Positions 25,683-34,719 of a stretch of DNA of 64,000 nt are shown piece by piece. Each line of letters opens with the position of its first letter. Within the stretch, counting starts at the first letter, position 1. Both the position numbers and the translations under genes were made by a program. The notes under the pieces are model-generated. The model ran no database searches. It saw only the letters and a program-made list of their open reading frames with translations, and was not told the DNA's origin. Source of the stretch: Pseudalkalibacillus decolorationis (GTDB lineage Bacteria; Bacillota; Bacilli; Bacillales; Fictibacillaceae); contig NZ_JANHJQ010000012.1 of assembly GCF_024609785.1 (NCBI RefSeq), positions 1-64,000 of the forward strand, written 5' to 3'.

Positions 25683-27467
25683 ATGTCAAGCAGTGTTGAT
25701 AAAGCAGCAAAAGGCGGAAGTTTTCTGCTAGAGGAAGTGGATGCACAACATATTTTTACACCTGAAGACTTTTCAGAAGAGCAACTTTTAATGGGCAAAA
25801 CGACCGAAGATTTTGTAGTGAAAGATGTTGTTCCGAAGCTGGAAAAAATTGAACAACATCAATTCGATCTTTCAAGGGATTTGCTAACAAAAGCCGGGGC
25901 GCTTGGTTTGCTTGGGGCAGATGTGCCAGAGGAATACGGCGGACTTGCTCTTGATAAAATCAGTTCAGCGTTGATTACTGAAAAATTTGCTCGAGCTCGA
26001 TCGTTTTCACTCAGTTACGGAGCACATGTCGGAATTGGATCACTGCCGATTGTTTTATTTGGAAATGAAGATCAGAAACAGCGTTATTTACCCGATCTGT
26101 CTGTCGGAAAGCGTATTGCGGCTTATGCACTAACAGAACCAGGTTCTGGATCCGATGCACTTGGTGCAAAAACGGTAGCAAAATTGAACGATGCTGGAAC
26201 CCATTATATTTTAAACGGTGAAAAACAATGGATCACGAACTCAGCGTTTGCTGATGTTTTCATCGTCTATACAAAAATCGATGGCGAACAGTTCACTGCT
26301 TTTATTGTAGAACGTGATTTCACAGGTGTTTCTACTGGACCAGAGGAAAAGAAGATGGGAATCAAGGGGTCTTCAACTCGTACCTTAATTCTGGAGGATG
26401 TTAAAGTACCGAAAGAAAATTTACTTGGTGAAGCCGGTCGCGGTCATGTAATTGCTTTCAACATATTGAATATCGGTCGTTATAAGCTTGCTGTTGGTTG
26501 TGTAGGGGCAGCCAAACGTGCGCTTGAAGTCTCGATCAAATATGCAAATGAACGACAGCAATTTAAACAGCCAATTGCAAAGTTCACGCTCATCCAAGAA
26601 AAGCTAGCTTCGATGGCAGCAGCAGCGTATGCATCAGAAAGTTCTGTCTATCGAACTGTTGGCATGTATGAAGAGCGGCTAGGTGATTTATCTGCGGAAG
26701 ATCAAAAGGATGGTTCGTTACTCGCGAAAGGAATTGCGGAATATGCAATTGAATGTTCATTAAATAAGGTTTTTGCGTCTGAAGCACTTGACTATATCGT
26801 CGATGAAGCAGTACAAATTCATGGAGGATATGGTTTCATGTCTGAATATGAAGTTGAAAACATGTATCGTGATTCGCGCATTAACCGAATTTTTGAAGGG
26901 ACGAATGAGATTAATAGACTGCTCGTTCCAGGAACTTTATTACGTAAGGCGATGAAAGGTGAACTTCCGTTACTTCAAAAGGCGACGGAGCTTCAAAATG
27001 AATTAATGATGCTCATGCCTGAGGAAGTTGACAATGAACCGCTTGCCCAAGAAAAGCAATTTGTAAAAAATGCGAAAAAGATCTTTTTGATGATTGCTGG
27101 AATTGGTGCACAAAAGTATGGTCCGAAGCTTGAACACGAGCAAGAAATTCTCTCGAATGTTGCAGATATTGTCAGTGAAGCATATGCAATGGAATCGGTT
27201 GTGTTACGTACGGAAAAGGCGATGCAAAAGCAAGGATCCGAAAGAGCAGCCCAAAAGATTTTATTAACCGAAGTCTATTGTCAGGAGGCTTTCGAGCGTA
27301 TTGAGTCACATGCGAAGGAATCTGTTGTTGCAATGGAGGAAGGTGACCAATTACGAATGATGCTTTCCGCACTCAAAAAGCTGACTCGCTACACCCCGAT
27401 GAACGTGATTAAGAAGAAACGTGAAATTGCTGTAAAACTGTTGGAAGAAGGAAAATACGTCGTTTAA
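25683..27467 (+). CDS. fadE: Acyl-CoA dehydrogenase FadE
   Basis: A 594-aa FAD enzyme for the first step of beta-oxidation. Segments typical of the family are 'AYALTEPGSGSDALGAKT', 'GEKQWITNSAFADVFIVY', 'GIKGSSTRTLILEDVKVPKENLLGE' and 'ALDYIVDEAVQIHGGYGFMSEYEVENMYRDSRINRIFEGTNEI' in order, followed by a C-terminal extension of about 170 residues, as in B. subtilis YusJ. AAAGGGAGGT before ATG 25683 sets the start. It is the third gene of the fad operon. Confidence 0.95.
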   Translation: MSSSVDKAAKGGSFLLEEVDAQHIFTPEDFSEEQLLMGKTTEDFVVKDVVPKLEKIEQHQFDLSRDLLTKAGALGLLGADVPEEYGGLALDKISSALITEKFARARSFSLSYGAHVGIGSLPIVLFGNEDQKQRYLPDLSVGKRIAAYALTEPGSGSDALGAKTVAKLNDAGTHYILNGEKQWITNSAFADVFIVYTKIDGEQFTAFIVERDFTGVSTGPEEKKMGIKGSSTRTLILEDVKVPKENLLGEAGRGHVIAFNILNIGRYKLAVGCVGAAKRALEVSIKYANERQQFKQPIAKFTLIQEKLASMAAAAYASESSVYRTVGMYEERLGDLSAEDQKDGSLLAKGIAEYAIECSLNKVFASEALDYIVDEAVQIHGGYGFMSEYEVENMYRDSRINRIFEGTNEINRLLVPGTLLRKAMKGELPLLQKATELQNELMMLMPEEVDNEPLAQEKQFVKNAKKIFLMIAGIGAQKYGPKLEHEQEILSNVADIVSEAYAMESVVLRTEKAMQKQGSERAAQKILLTEVYCQEAFERIESHAKESVVAMEEGDQLRMMLSALKKLTRYTPMNVIKKKREIAVKLLEEGKYVV

Positions 27468-27587
27468 TATACGCTTTATTCCCTGAAAAACGAAACTCTC
27501 TCTCTGGATGGGGCTGATCCATTTTTATGGGTCAGCCCTGATCTATTGGACCTAAAACAGCGCAAAAAAAATTGATTTACATTTTTC

Positions 27588-27746
27588 TAGCACGTTAAGA
27601 AAGTATAAAAGTTTGCGGCATAGATGTAATGTCCAGCTTCAGCGACAACCACTTGGATCACTTCAGTCCTCCTGCGGCGGCAACAGCCTCCTCGTCGGTC
27701 TTCCAGTGACCTTCGTGGCTAAGCAGGGCGCTTGCGCTTTTCTTAC
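27588..27746. repeat. Family A repeat, short-core variant with leader
   Basis: The leader CACGTTAAGAAAGTATAAAAG precedes GTCCAGCTTCAGCG, a 'CACTTGGATCAC...GTGGCTAAGC' core and the end AGGGCGCTTGCGCTTTTCTT. The GC-rich centre (27660-27720) is unlike the other copies. The rest of 27468-27928 has a GGGCTGATCC/GGGTCAGCCC hairpin (27511-27538) after fadE and no gene. Confidence 0.75.
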
Positions 27747-27928
27747 CTGGTTTATCAGCCAAATCCAGAATTTAAACCTCAACTAGTCTAGCAAAAGCTC
27801 TTTGTACCATCGACAAAAAATTACTGTTTTTTCGACCCGTTTGTCGTTTGTCCCGATCATTATTATGGTAAAATGGAATAGAAGCTCATCAGTATATACA
27901 GAATATGTTCAGTAAGGAGTGTCGGTTA

Positions 27929-28285
27929 TTGTCCTTGACGGTATATGAGTATCCTAGCTGTTCCACATGCAAGAAGGCAAAGAAGTGGTTGGATGCAAAC
28001 GATGTGTCCTATAAAGCTGTACATATCGTTGAAGAGACGCCATCAAAAGATGAACTTTCTTCACTTCATCAACAAAGTGACTTAGAACTTAAGAAATTTT
28101 TTAACACGAGCGGGAAAAAGTATCGTGAGCTTGGTGTGAAAGAGAAAATGAAAACAGCAACAGTAGAAGAGTTGCTCGATCTGCTTGCATCAGACGGCAT
28201 GTTAATTAAACGACCGATTGTTACAGATGGGAAAAAGGTAACAGTAGGTTTTAAAGAGGACATGTTTGAACAAACTTGGAAGTAG
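27929..28285 (+). CDS. yusI: ArsC/Spx family protein YusI
   Basis: A 118-aa thioredoxin-fold protein of the ArsC/Spx/MgsR group, with Cys11-x2-Cys14 in 'YPSCSTCKKAKKW' and the typical 'IKRPIVTDGKKVTVGF' C-terminal part. The TTG start at 27929 has AAGGAGTG seven bases upstream and gives the same length as B. subtilis YusI. The true reaction is not known. Confidence 0.88.
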   Translation: MSLTVYEYPSCSTCKKAKKWLDANDVSYKAVHIVEETPSKDELSSLHQQSDLELKKFFNTSGKKYRELGVKEKMKTATVEELLDLLASDGMLIKRPIVTDGKKVTVGFKEDMFEQTWK

Positions 28286-28369
28286 ACCTGATTGCAGGGA
28301 AGCACTGTTTTGTAATATTATAACGGTTAGAGGTATGAAACTATAGTTGAAATTTTGGAGGGATTAAAT

Positions 28370-28753
28370 ATGAAACATCCAAAGGAATTGCGTTATTCAG
28401 AAGAACATGAGTGGGTAAAAGTTGAAGGAAACAAGGCGTACATCGGAATTACAGACTTTGCACAGGACGAGCTTGGTGATATCGTTTTCGTAGAGCTTCC
28501 TGAACCAGGCGATGAGATTGAAGCAGATGAGCCGTTTGGTAGTGTTGAGTCTGTCAAAACAGTATCTGAACTTTATGCACCATTAAGTGGTAAAGTAGTT
28601 GAAATTAATGAAGACCTTGAAGACAATCCTGAGTATGTGAATGAATCTCCATACGACAAAGCATGGATGGTCGTTGTCGAATTATCAGATGAAGCCGAAT
28701 TGGAGAAGCTAATGAACTCTGATGATTACGAAAAAATGGTAAGTGAGGACTAA
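28370..28753 (+). CDS. gcvH: Glycine cleavage system H protein
   Basis: A 127-aa lipoyl carrier. The lipoylated Lys63 lies in '[15 protein letters not shown]'. It shuttles the aminomethyl group in glycine cleavage and, in bacilli, also serves as the entry point for lipoate assembly, which fits with lipA elsewhere in this window. GGAGGG lies before ATG 28370. Length and sequence are standard. Confidence 0.97.
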   Translation: MKHPKELRYSEEHEWVKVEGNKAYIGITDFAQDELGDIVFVELPEPGDEIEADEPFGSVESVKTVSELYAPLSGKVVEINEDLEDNPEYVNESPYDKAWMVVVELSDEAELEKLMNSDDYEKMVSED

Positions 28754-28782
28754 TTTTAAGAACTAAATAGTTAAATTAGGCT

Positions 28783-28902
28783 AAGGATTGACTTCTCAGG
28801 GTAGCATATTCTTCATATAAACATAAGTGTATCGGTTGAATTAGACCTACATAAATGTTCTTTTGGAGATGCCTGTTTACTGAGAGGGTCAATCCTTTTT
28901 TT
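28783..28902 (+). terminator. Terminator with unusually long loop
   Basis: AAGGATTGACTTCTCAG (28783-28799) pairs with CTGAGAGGGTCAATCCTT (28878-28895), followed by T7. The loop is nearly 80 bases. It would end the gcvH transcript. Confidence 0.6.
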
Positions 28903-28954
28903 ACACGTTGTATAGATGTACATTAAAAATGCATTTTTTTCAGGTGGGATTCGA

Positions 28955-29317
28955 ATGGATGACAGCGTTGAAAAAGTACTAATCGTGGAAGGAAAGACGG
29001 ATCGTAAAAAGATACAAGAGTTACTCAAAGAACCAGTTGATATTATATGTACAAATGGAACGATCGGTTTTGACAAAATGGAAGCATTGATCGACTCACT
29101 TGAGCAAAAAGATGTTTATATCCTTGTTGATGAAGATGATGCTGGTCAAAAGCTTAGAAAAATCTTTAAACGTGAACTACCGAACGCACACCACTTGTAC
29201 ACGCATCGAATGTATAAAGAAGTTGCGGAAACTCCATTGATGTATCTCGCAAAAATTCTCATGAACGCACATTTCAATATTGATCAGAGTTCTTTATTAG
29301 GCGGTGGTCCAAAATGA
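28955..29317 (+). CDS. yusF: Toprim domain protein YusF
   Basis: A 120-aa stand-alone Toprim domain: the conserved Glu in 'VLIVEGKTDRKKI' and the DxD-like 'VYILVDEDDAGQKLRK'. Such small proteins (related to RNase M5) bind Mg2+ and may cut or bind nucleic acid. AGGTGGGA precedes ATG 28955. It overlaps the next gene by four bases. Confidence 0.88.
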   Translation: MDDSVEKVLIVEGKTDRKKIQELLKEPVDIICTNGTIGFDKMEALIDSLEQKDVYILVDEDDAGQKLRKIFKRELPNAHHLYTHRMYKEVAETPLMYLAKILMNAHFNIDQSSLLGGGPK

Positions 29318-30402
29318 AATTCTTGTATCCTTTCATCGTATTTCTTATTCTCGCAGGGTGTATGGCGGAAGACCAAAAGAACAATACTTTAGAACCTAGT
29401 GTGCCAACAGATGGTGAAGCCACACAACAGAATAAGGGACAGGTGCTTGTTAAAAAGCTGAATGTACCATGGCAAATAAATAGGGTGCAGTCCGGAGAAT
29501 TTTATCTTCCTGAACGAAGTGGAAGTATTGTGCATATAAAGGATGGATCAACCGAACGAGAAACTCTTCAACTAAATAGAGAGATTGTTGCAGAAACGGT
29601 GGGCGGATTGCTTGGACTTTTAGTAGTTGAAAACACAAACCCAGTGGAGGCCTATGTGTACCATACCTACGCAGGTAACAATGACCTTGACCTTCTTAAT
29701 CGTGTTGTAAAAGTGGAAAAAGAGGGTACAGTTTGGCGGGAAACCGACGTCATTATAGAAAACATTCCAGGCGGTCAAATTCATAATGGCGGGCGAATCA
29801 AAATAAGTCCCGACAACCATCTCTACATAACGACGGGCGATTCAGGTAATGAATCTCTTGCTCAGGATCTAAATAGTCTTGCCGGGAAAATCTTACGAGT
29901 TAATCTGGACGGAAGTATTCCTGAGAATAACCCATTTGAAGATTCTCCAATTTACTCTTATGGCCATCGAAACCCTCAAGGGGTTACCTGGACAGCAGGG
30001 GGACAAATGTATAGTGCTGAGCATGGATCGAGCAATCGTGATGAAATTAATAAAATTGTTCCTGGTGGAAATTATGGGTGGCCGATCATTCGTGGGGATG
30101 AGGAGAAAGAAGGTATGATTTCACCACTTTTTCATTCAGGAGATCAAACGTGGGCGCCTTCTGGTATGGATGCACATGGATCTAAATTATACGTCGCTTG
30201 CCTCGGGGGCCAGCAGATTCGAGTATTCGATCTAGATAGCGAAACTGATCAGAAGTGGGCGAGTGGCTTTGGTCGAATGAGAGACATAAAAATTATCGAT
30301 GATACGCTTTATGCGATAACCAATAATCGAGATGGAAGAGGGAACCCAATTGAGGAGGATGACCGCCTTTTAAAATTTTCCTTGTCCGATTCCGAGCGTT
30401 GA
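29314..30402 (+). CDS. PQQ-type sugar dehydrogenase lipoprotein
   Basis: A 362-aa lipoprotein with lipobox 'LILAGC' (Cys16), followed by a glucose/sorbosone dehydrogenase beta-propeller. Typical motifs are 'GGLLGLLV', 'GGQIHNGGRIKISPDNHLYITTGDSGN', 'SYGHRNPQGVTW' and 'AEHGSSNRDEINKIVPGGNYGWP'. It would oxidise an aldose outside the cell if PQQ is available. No PQQ synthesis genes are in the window. It is coupled to the Toprim gene by an ATGA overlap. Confidence 0.9.
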   Translation: MKFLYPFIVFLILAGCMAEDQKNNTLEPSVPTDGEATQQNKGQVLVKKLNVPWQINRVQSGEFYLPERSGSIVHIKDGSTERETLQLNREIVAETVGGLLGLLVVENTNPVEAYVYHTYAGNNDLDLLNRVVKVEKEGTVWRETDVIIENIPGGQIHNGGRIKISPDNHLYITTGDSGNESLAQDLNSLAGKILRVNLDGSIPENNPFEDSPIYSYGHRNPQGVTWTAGGQMYSAEHGSSNRDEINKIVPGGNYGWPIIRGDEEKEGMISPLFHSGDQTWAPSGMDAHGSKLYVACLGGQQIRVFDLDSETDQKWASGFGRMRDIKIIDDTLYAITNNRDGRGNPIEEDDRLLKFSLSDSER

Positions 30403-30435
30403 ACAACTTTTACATTTAAAGGGGATTAGTTTGTT

Positions 30436-30762
30436 GTGCTAAAAGAAATCAGTCAGAGTGAAATTTCGGTATTAGAGGCGTCACAAATAGGGAGTTATGT
30501 GTTATTTATTTACACCCCTCTGTGCGGAACCTGTAAGTTAGCTAACCAAATGCTACATGTTGCAGATGAGGCGTTAAGTGATAGAAGCCCGAATGAAATA
30601 TATGAGTGTAACATTAACATATATCCAAGGTTTGCGGAGAAATGGAAAATTGAAAGTGTACCTTGTTTACTGTTTATTAAAAATGGAAAGGTCCAGGAAA
30701 GGCTTTATTCTTTCCAATCAGTGGATCGGATTTACCAGAAACTGCAACTTTTAATAAGGTGA
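30436..30762 (+). CDS. yusE: Thioredoxin-like protein YusE
   Basis: A 108-aa thioredoxin fold with the redox pair Cys30-Gly-Thr-Cys33 ('TPLCGTCKLA') and the cis-proline in 'ESVPCLLF'. The start is GTG, with AAAGGGGAT upstream. Order and length match B. subtilis yusE. Confidence 0.88.
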   Translation: MLKEISQSEISVLEASQIGSYVLFIYTPLCGTCKLANQMLHVADEALSDRSPNEIYECNINIYPRFAEKWKIESVPCLLFIKNGKVQERLYSFQSVDRIYQKLQLLIR

Positions 30763-31171
30763 CTGTTAGTTAGTATCGTTATACCTATAAAAAACAAGAA
30801 AAAACATGGCTAATTTTCCCTTGTTTATGTCAAAATTGCAAATCTAGGATAAGTCTGAAAACATTTTATGGAATAGTGAAGAATCGTAGAAGGCGTTTTC
30901 GAAGCGATGGAGAAAAGGAATTTAAAACATTTAAAATTAAAACTATAGTTATCAGAAAATTAAATGAAATCTGTCATAATAAGAAAATATTACAAATGTT
31001 AAAGTGCTTGTAACATTGTTATCAAATTGTATCCTCCAAACATTGCAAACAATGGTATAACTGTATTACGGGATTATTTTTCCGGGTACGAAAAGGAATA
31101 CGATTGAAAAAAGCAAACTGAACTCCTCAAGCATAAAGTTTGATACTTGAACGTAGCGAGGTGGATATAAA
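30763..31171. other. Gene-free region upstream of sigI
   Basis: 409 bp without a supported gene. An imperfect inverted repeat, TTACAAATGTTA / TGTAACATTG (30988-31018), and TGGTATAAC (31053-31061, extended -10-like) suggest sigI control signals. I could not assign a confident promoter. Confidence 0.4.
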
Positions 31172-31927
31172 ATGACATCAATGAACTTAAACTTACTTGT
31201 TAAACCCAAATATAATAAAACAATAACCATAGAAGATAAAGTAAAGAAAATAGCTCAGGGTGATGAGTTTCTTCGTAATGAGCTTTTAGAAGACTATCAG
31301 CCATTCATAAAAAAGGTTACATCTAAAGTATGTAACCAGTATATTGATCATTCTAGAGACGAATACAGCATTGGACTTTCTGCTTTTAACGAAGCTATTA
31401 ATCAGTATCAAGAGGGACAAGGCAGCCGATTTCTGACCTTTGCAGATATGGTTATTCGCCGACGGGTAATTGACTACATTCGTAAAGAAGCACGCCAGAA
31501 TCGATATATTTTTCTTGAGCCCGAAGAGACTGATGAAGAAGGAAGACTTGAAGATAGCTATGCAGAGCAAAAAGCTGCAATTGAACATTTCGATCATCAG
31601 CAGCAAATTGAAACGCGTGTTTATGAGATTGAGGAATTTCAAGAACTGTTAAAGGATTACGGAATTACATTTAAAGTGCTTAGCAAGAACTGTCCTAAGC
31701 ATATTGACGCCCGTGAAAATGCAAAACAAATCGCCAAGTTGCTTGCCGAGGACAAGCAGCTTGCATCCTATCTATCCGAAAAGAAGCAATTACCGATAAA
31801 AGATTTATTAAATATGGTTTCATGCAGTCGTAAAACAATTGAACGTAATCGAAAGTATATAATAGCGATTGCATTAATTTATCTTGGAGGGTATACTTCG
31901 CTGAAGTCCTACATTGAACCCTCTTAA
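31172..31927 (+). CDS. sigI: RNA polymerase sigma factor SigI
   Basis: A 251-aa sigma factor of the SigI group: region 2 with 'ELLEDYQPFIKKVTSKVCNQ', 'FLTFADMVIRRRVIDYIRKEAR', and the SigI-specific C-terminal domain ending 'SRKTIERNRKYIIAIALIYLGGY'. SigI controls heat and cell-wall related genes in bacilli. AGCGAGGTGG precedes the ATG. It is followed by its regulator rsgI after 28 bp. In B. subtilis this pair is not located between yusE and metN, so it is an insertion relative to that order. Confidence 0.95.
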   Translation: MTSMNLNLLVKPKYNKTITIEDKVKKIAQGDEFLRNELLEDYQPFIKKVTSKVCNQYIDHSRDEYSIGLSAFNEAINQYQEGQGSRFLTFADMVIRRRVIDYIRKEARQNRYIFLEPEETDEEGRLEDSYAEQKAAIEHFDHQQQIETRVYEIEEFQELLKDYGITFKVLSKNCPKHIDARENAKQIAKLLAEDKQLASYLSEKKQLPIKDLLNMVSCSRKTIERNRKYIIAIALIYLGGYTSLKSYIEPS

Positions 31928-31955
31928 ATATCGGAAAGAAAGGAGGCGACAATGA

Positions 31956-33170
31956 GTGAAACGCGGAGTAATTATGGAAGTATCAAAGCGTAAAGCTATC
32001 ATTCTTACAAAGAATGGAGGCTTCGAGCGTATCCGACTGCGAAATGGAGAGCGTCCTGAAATTGGTCAGGAATATATTTATCCATTGGAGCAATCACTGT
32101 CACGGTCATACATGCCATTTAAACGGATGGTTGTTCCATCTTTTTCAGTTGCGTTAACACTGCTGATTATTTTCGTATTGGTTGCAGGTGCATTTCCATT
32201 TAGCTCAAACAAAGCTTCTGCTGCAGCATACGTTAGCTTTGATATTAATCCAAGCATCGAAGTTGCGGTTGATGACAATATGAATATTATTAAAGTCCGT
32301 GCATTGAATAAAGATGCCGAGGAACTATTAACGAATTCTGATTATCAAGACACGTCCTTATTGTATTTTTCTCAATCATTATTTGAAATATTAGAAAAAA
32401 ATGGTTATCTTGACTCATATCATGATCTTTTGATCACAACGTCCTTAGATGATCAATCGTTACCTACGGAAGTTGAACAGTTATTGGAAGAATCGATTAA
32501 CACGATAAAGCAAAACTCTAAATTACAGGGTACAAGTGTCGTTGTTTCAGTAATGACAACAACATTAGCAACGCGTGAAAAAGCGAACAAGCATGGTGTT
32601 TCTATCGGGAAATACCTTGTTTATCAAGATGCAGTGAAGAATGGCAATGCCTTATCACTTGATCAGGCAAGTAGTCTCTCTTACACAGAGTTGAGGCATA
32701 TTGTAGCGAAGGATCCTCAGGAGGAGTCTGAGCAAACGGAAGCTACGATGAAGCCCTCTGTTAAACCTGAACATGTAAACCGTACAAATAACGATGTCGA
32801 AATGGCGAATCCAGAAGCTCCAAAATCCTCCAATCCAGCAACAGACGAGGTGAAAAAGGTTAATCAAGAAGTGATTAAGCCTGAACCAGTCGATGCAGCG
32901 CAAGGAAAGAAGGATAAGGAAAAGAAAGAGAAGACATCGATGAAGATGGAACGAAAAAACGATCATACTCAAGATAAAAAGCATGATGATAAGTTGCATA
33001 AAAAGCTCGAGCTTTACTTGCCTGAATGGAATGGGGAGCATCATCCACCTGGCCAGCTGAAGAAGCTCGAGCGCTTGCAATTAAACAATAAAAATTCCGG
33101 CGATGATAAGGACCAGCCGAAAAAGCACCCATTGAAACATGAGCATCCTAAGAATAAGCATGGGAAGTAA
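31956..33170 (+). CDS. rsgI: Anti-sigma-I factor RsgI
   Basis: A 404-aa membrane anti-sigma factor. The cytoplasmic RsgI N-terminal domain ('KAIILTKNGGFERIRL') is followed by one membrane helix (about 62-82). An extracytoplasmic domain with 'AYVSFDINPSIEVAVDDNMNIIKV' comes next, then a long Lys/Glu/His-rich disordered tail (about 255-404). The GTG start at 31956 is nine bases behind AGGAGG. An ATG four bases earlier opens only a 13-codon frame. The sensing domain found in clostridial RsgI proteins is absent. Confidence 0.93.
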   Translation: MKRGVIMEVSKRKAIILTKNGGFERIRLRNGERPEIGQEYIYPLEQSLSRSYMPFKRMVVPSFSVALTLLIIFVLVAGAFPFSSNKASAAAYVSFDINPSIEVAVDDNMNIIKVRALNKDAEELLTNSDYQDTSLLYFSQSLFEILEKNGYLDSYHDLLITTSLDDQSLPTEVEQLLEESINTIKQNSKLQGTSVVVSVMTTTLATREKANKHGVSIGKYLVYQDAVKNGNALSLDQASSLSYTELRHIVAKDPQEESEQTEATMKPSVKPEHVNRTNNDVEMANPEAPKSSNPATDEVKKVNQEVIKPEPVDAAQGKKDKEKKEKTSMKMERKNDHTQDKKHDDKLHKKLELYLPEWNGEHHPPGQLKKLERLQLNNKNSGDDKDQPKKHPLKHEHPKNKHGK

Positions 33171-33361
33171 GTCATGGCAATTGTCATGGCCTTTTTGGCA
33201 TGTAAAAATGTAAAAGGCTTTAGTCTTTAAAACACTCATTGTAAGTCGGAAAATGGTGAATGCTGCAAAGCTTTGGAATCCTACAGAAAACTGTCGAAGG
33301 GTTTTTAGAGGATTTACCGCTCTAGCCAACGAAAGGTATTGGTGGAAAGCGAGGGGAAAAG

Positions 33362-33724
33362 ATGAGCATTTATCATTTGATCGAAATGTACTCAGACCAC
33401 TACAATCGGCGTGGACAACTATCGCCTTTTTTTCGGATTAAAGACCTTTATGTGTCTATAAATGATACTCAGGAAACGGTTACGCTTCACCTTTGTAAAA
33501 GTTCTTGTGAGGTCGTTCAAGACAAGGATATACATGATGATATCATTCAAATCTTCGGGAGCTATGGTGCAATTCAGATCCTTCTAAATGGAGAGGTATT
33601 GCTTTCCCAACTGGTAAAAGACAAGAAAGTAAAAGTGATGGGCTCTTATCGAACACTTTTAAAATTAGAAGCCATCTTTTATCTACTCAGAGCTACAAAA
33701 CCCCCACTTCAAGCGCAAGGGTAA
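33362..33724 (+). CDS. YusD-like protein
   Basis: A 120-aa soluble protein that occupies the place of yusD between yusE and the met operon. 'IQIFGSYGAIQILLNGEVLLSQLVKDKKVKVMGSYRTLLKLEAIFYLL' resembles a small SCP2-like lipid-binding fold, but this is a weak recall. GAGGGG lies before the ATG. There are no catalytic residues. The family A tandem array begins about 35 bp behind the stop. Confidence 0.6.
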   Translation: MSIYHLIEMYSDHYNRRGQLSPFFRIKDLYVSINDTQETVTLHLCKSSCEVVQDKDIHDDIIQIFGSYGAIQILLNGEVLLSQLVKDKKVKVMGSYRTLLKLEAIFYLLRATKPPLQAQG

Positions 33725-33756
33725 GCTCATAATGAGATGAGGGGTCCATCTTAATG

Positions 33757-34133
33757 TTGCCTAGATGTAATGTCTAGCTCCAGCGCCCAGGTACTCGAGG
33801 TCGCTTCAATTCTTCCACAAACACAAAAAGCGTGTTCTGTTACAGAATCTCCAGCGCTGGTCGCACCTGAACAGGGCGCTTCCGCTTTTCGGACTAGCTT
33901 CAGCACCCAGGTGCTCGAGGTCGCTTCGATTCTTCCACAAACACAAAAAGCGTGTTATGTTACAGAATCTCCAGCGCTGGTCACACCTGAACAGGGCGCT
34001 TCCGCTTTTCGGACTAGCTTCAGCACCCAGGTGCTCGAGGTCGCTTCGATTCTTCCACAAACACAAAAAAGCGTGTTATGTTACAGAATCTCCAGCGCTG
34101 GTCACACCTGAACGGGCGCTTACGCTTTTCTTA
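33757..34133. repeat. Three tandem family A copies, 120-bp period
   Basis: Copy 1 (to 33892) has the normal TGTCTAGCTCCAGCGCC start. Copies 2 (33893-34012) and 3 (34013-34133) both start ACTAGCTTCAGCACC and are nearly identical. The step is exactly 120 bp. The end of copy 3 encodes the last residues of the convergent thioredoxin-like gene. This accounts for the whole gap 33725-34119. Confidence 0.95.
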
Positions 34134-34554
34134 TCGCGAGCTGTTTTGAAATTCCGGATAGAATGTCCTGAAAGCGATTGCGATCTGTATACGTTTCAAT
34201 GATGTTATGTTTTCTATCAAGCAAGATGGTCGTAGGAACGGATTGACAACCAAACTGATCATAAACGGTTGTTCCTTCATCAATTAAGACGGGTACTGAT
34301 AGAGAAAGGTTTTTGATAAATTTGTCTCTCTGTTCTGTGGTACCTTCTCGACCAGTAACATTTACTGTCAAGATGACGAAATCATCACTTGAAATCGAAC
34401 GATGAAATTGCTCGATTAATGGAATTTCACGTATACAGTCCGGGCACCAAGCGACCCAAAGGTGTATAAGGACTGGTTTTTCTTTATAGTCAGTAAGACA
34501 GATACTCTCATCCGTTCTATACTTCTTTAAGCAAAAGGAAGGAGTTTGCTCCAT
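34120..34554 (-). CDS. TlpA-like thioredoxin family protein
   Basis: A 144-aa redoxin: redox pair Cys37-Pro-Asp-Cys40 in 'LWVAWCPDCIREIP', cis-proline in 'QSVPTTILLDRKHNI'. It has no signal peptide or membrane helix, so it is probably cytosolic, unlike most TlpA/ResA proteins. GGGGCG precedes the ATG. The last residues IRKA and the stop codon come from the end of a family A repeat, so the native C-terminus may have been replaced. Confidence 0.88.
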   Translation of the reverse strand: MEQTPSFCLKKYRTDESICLTDYKEKPVLIHLWVAWCPDCIREIPLIEQFHRSISSDDFVILTVNVTGREGTTEQRDKFIKNLSLSVPVLIDEGTTVYDQFGCQSVPTTILLDRKHNIIETYTDRNRFQDILSGISKQLAIRKA

Positions 34555-34649
34555 ATTTCTTCGCCCCTTACATCAATTTCTTCTAAAATCCCTTTCTAAA
34601 ACAACGTAACATAGGAAAGTGAAAATTTCATCTCGATGAATTTTAATTG

Positions 34650-34679
34650 TTGACACGGTATTTTTACCCATGCTACAAT
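34650..34679 (+). promoter_or_regulatory. Promoter of the met operon
   Basis: A consensus TTGACA (34650-34655), an 18-bp spacer with TG before the -10, and TACAAT (34674-34679), 40 bp upstream of the riboswitch. Confidence 0.85.
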
Positions 34680-34719
34680 TCTCACATGCTTGAAAAACAA
34701 ACAAATTGAATAAACTAGA

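Noticed and set aside
25417-25731. 104-codon frame between fadA and fadE
   Set aside because: It is made of reversed family A and C repeat sequence and overlaps the fadE start in another frame.
33770-34133. CRISPR array
   Set aside because: The tandem triplet has long 120-bp units without unique spacers, so it is a tandem repeat.
33770-34202. Open frames of 80-113 codons across the tandem repeats on both strands
   Set aside because: They are translations of the 120-bp family A repeat, contain its period as a protein repeat, and have no ribosome binding site.
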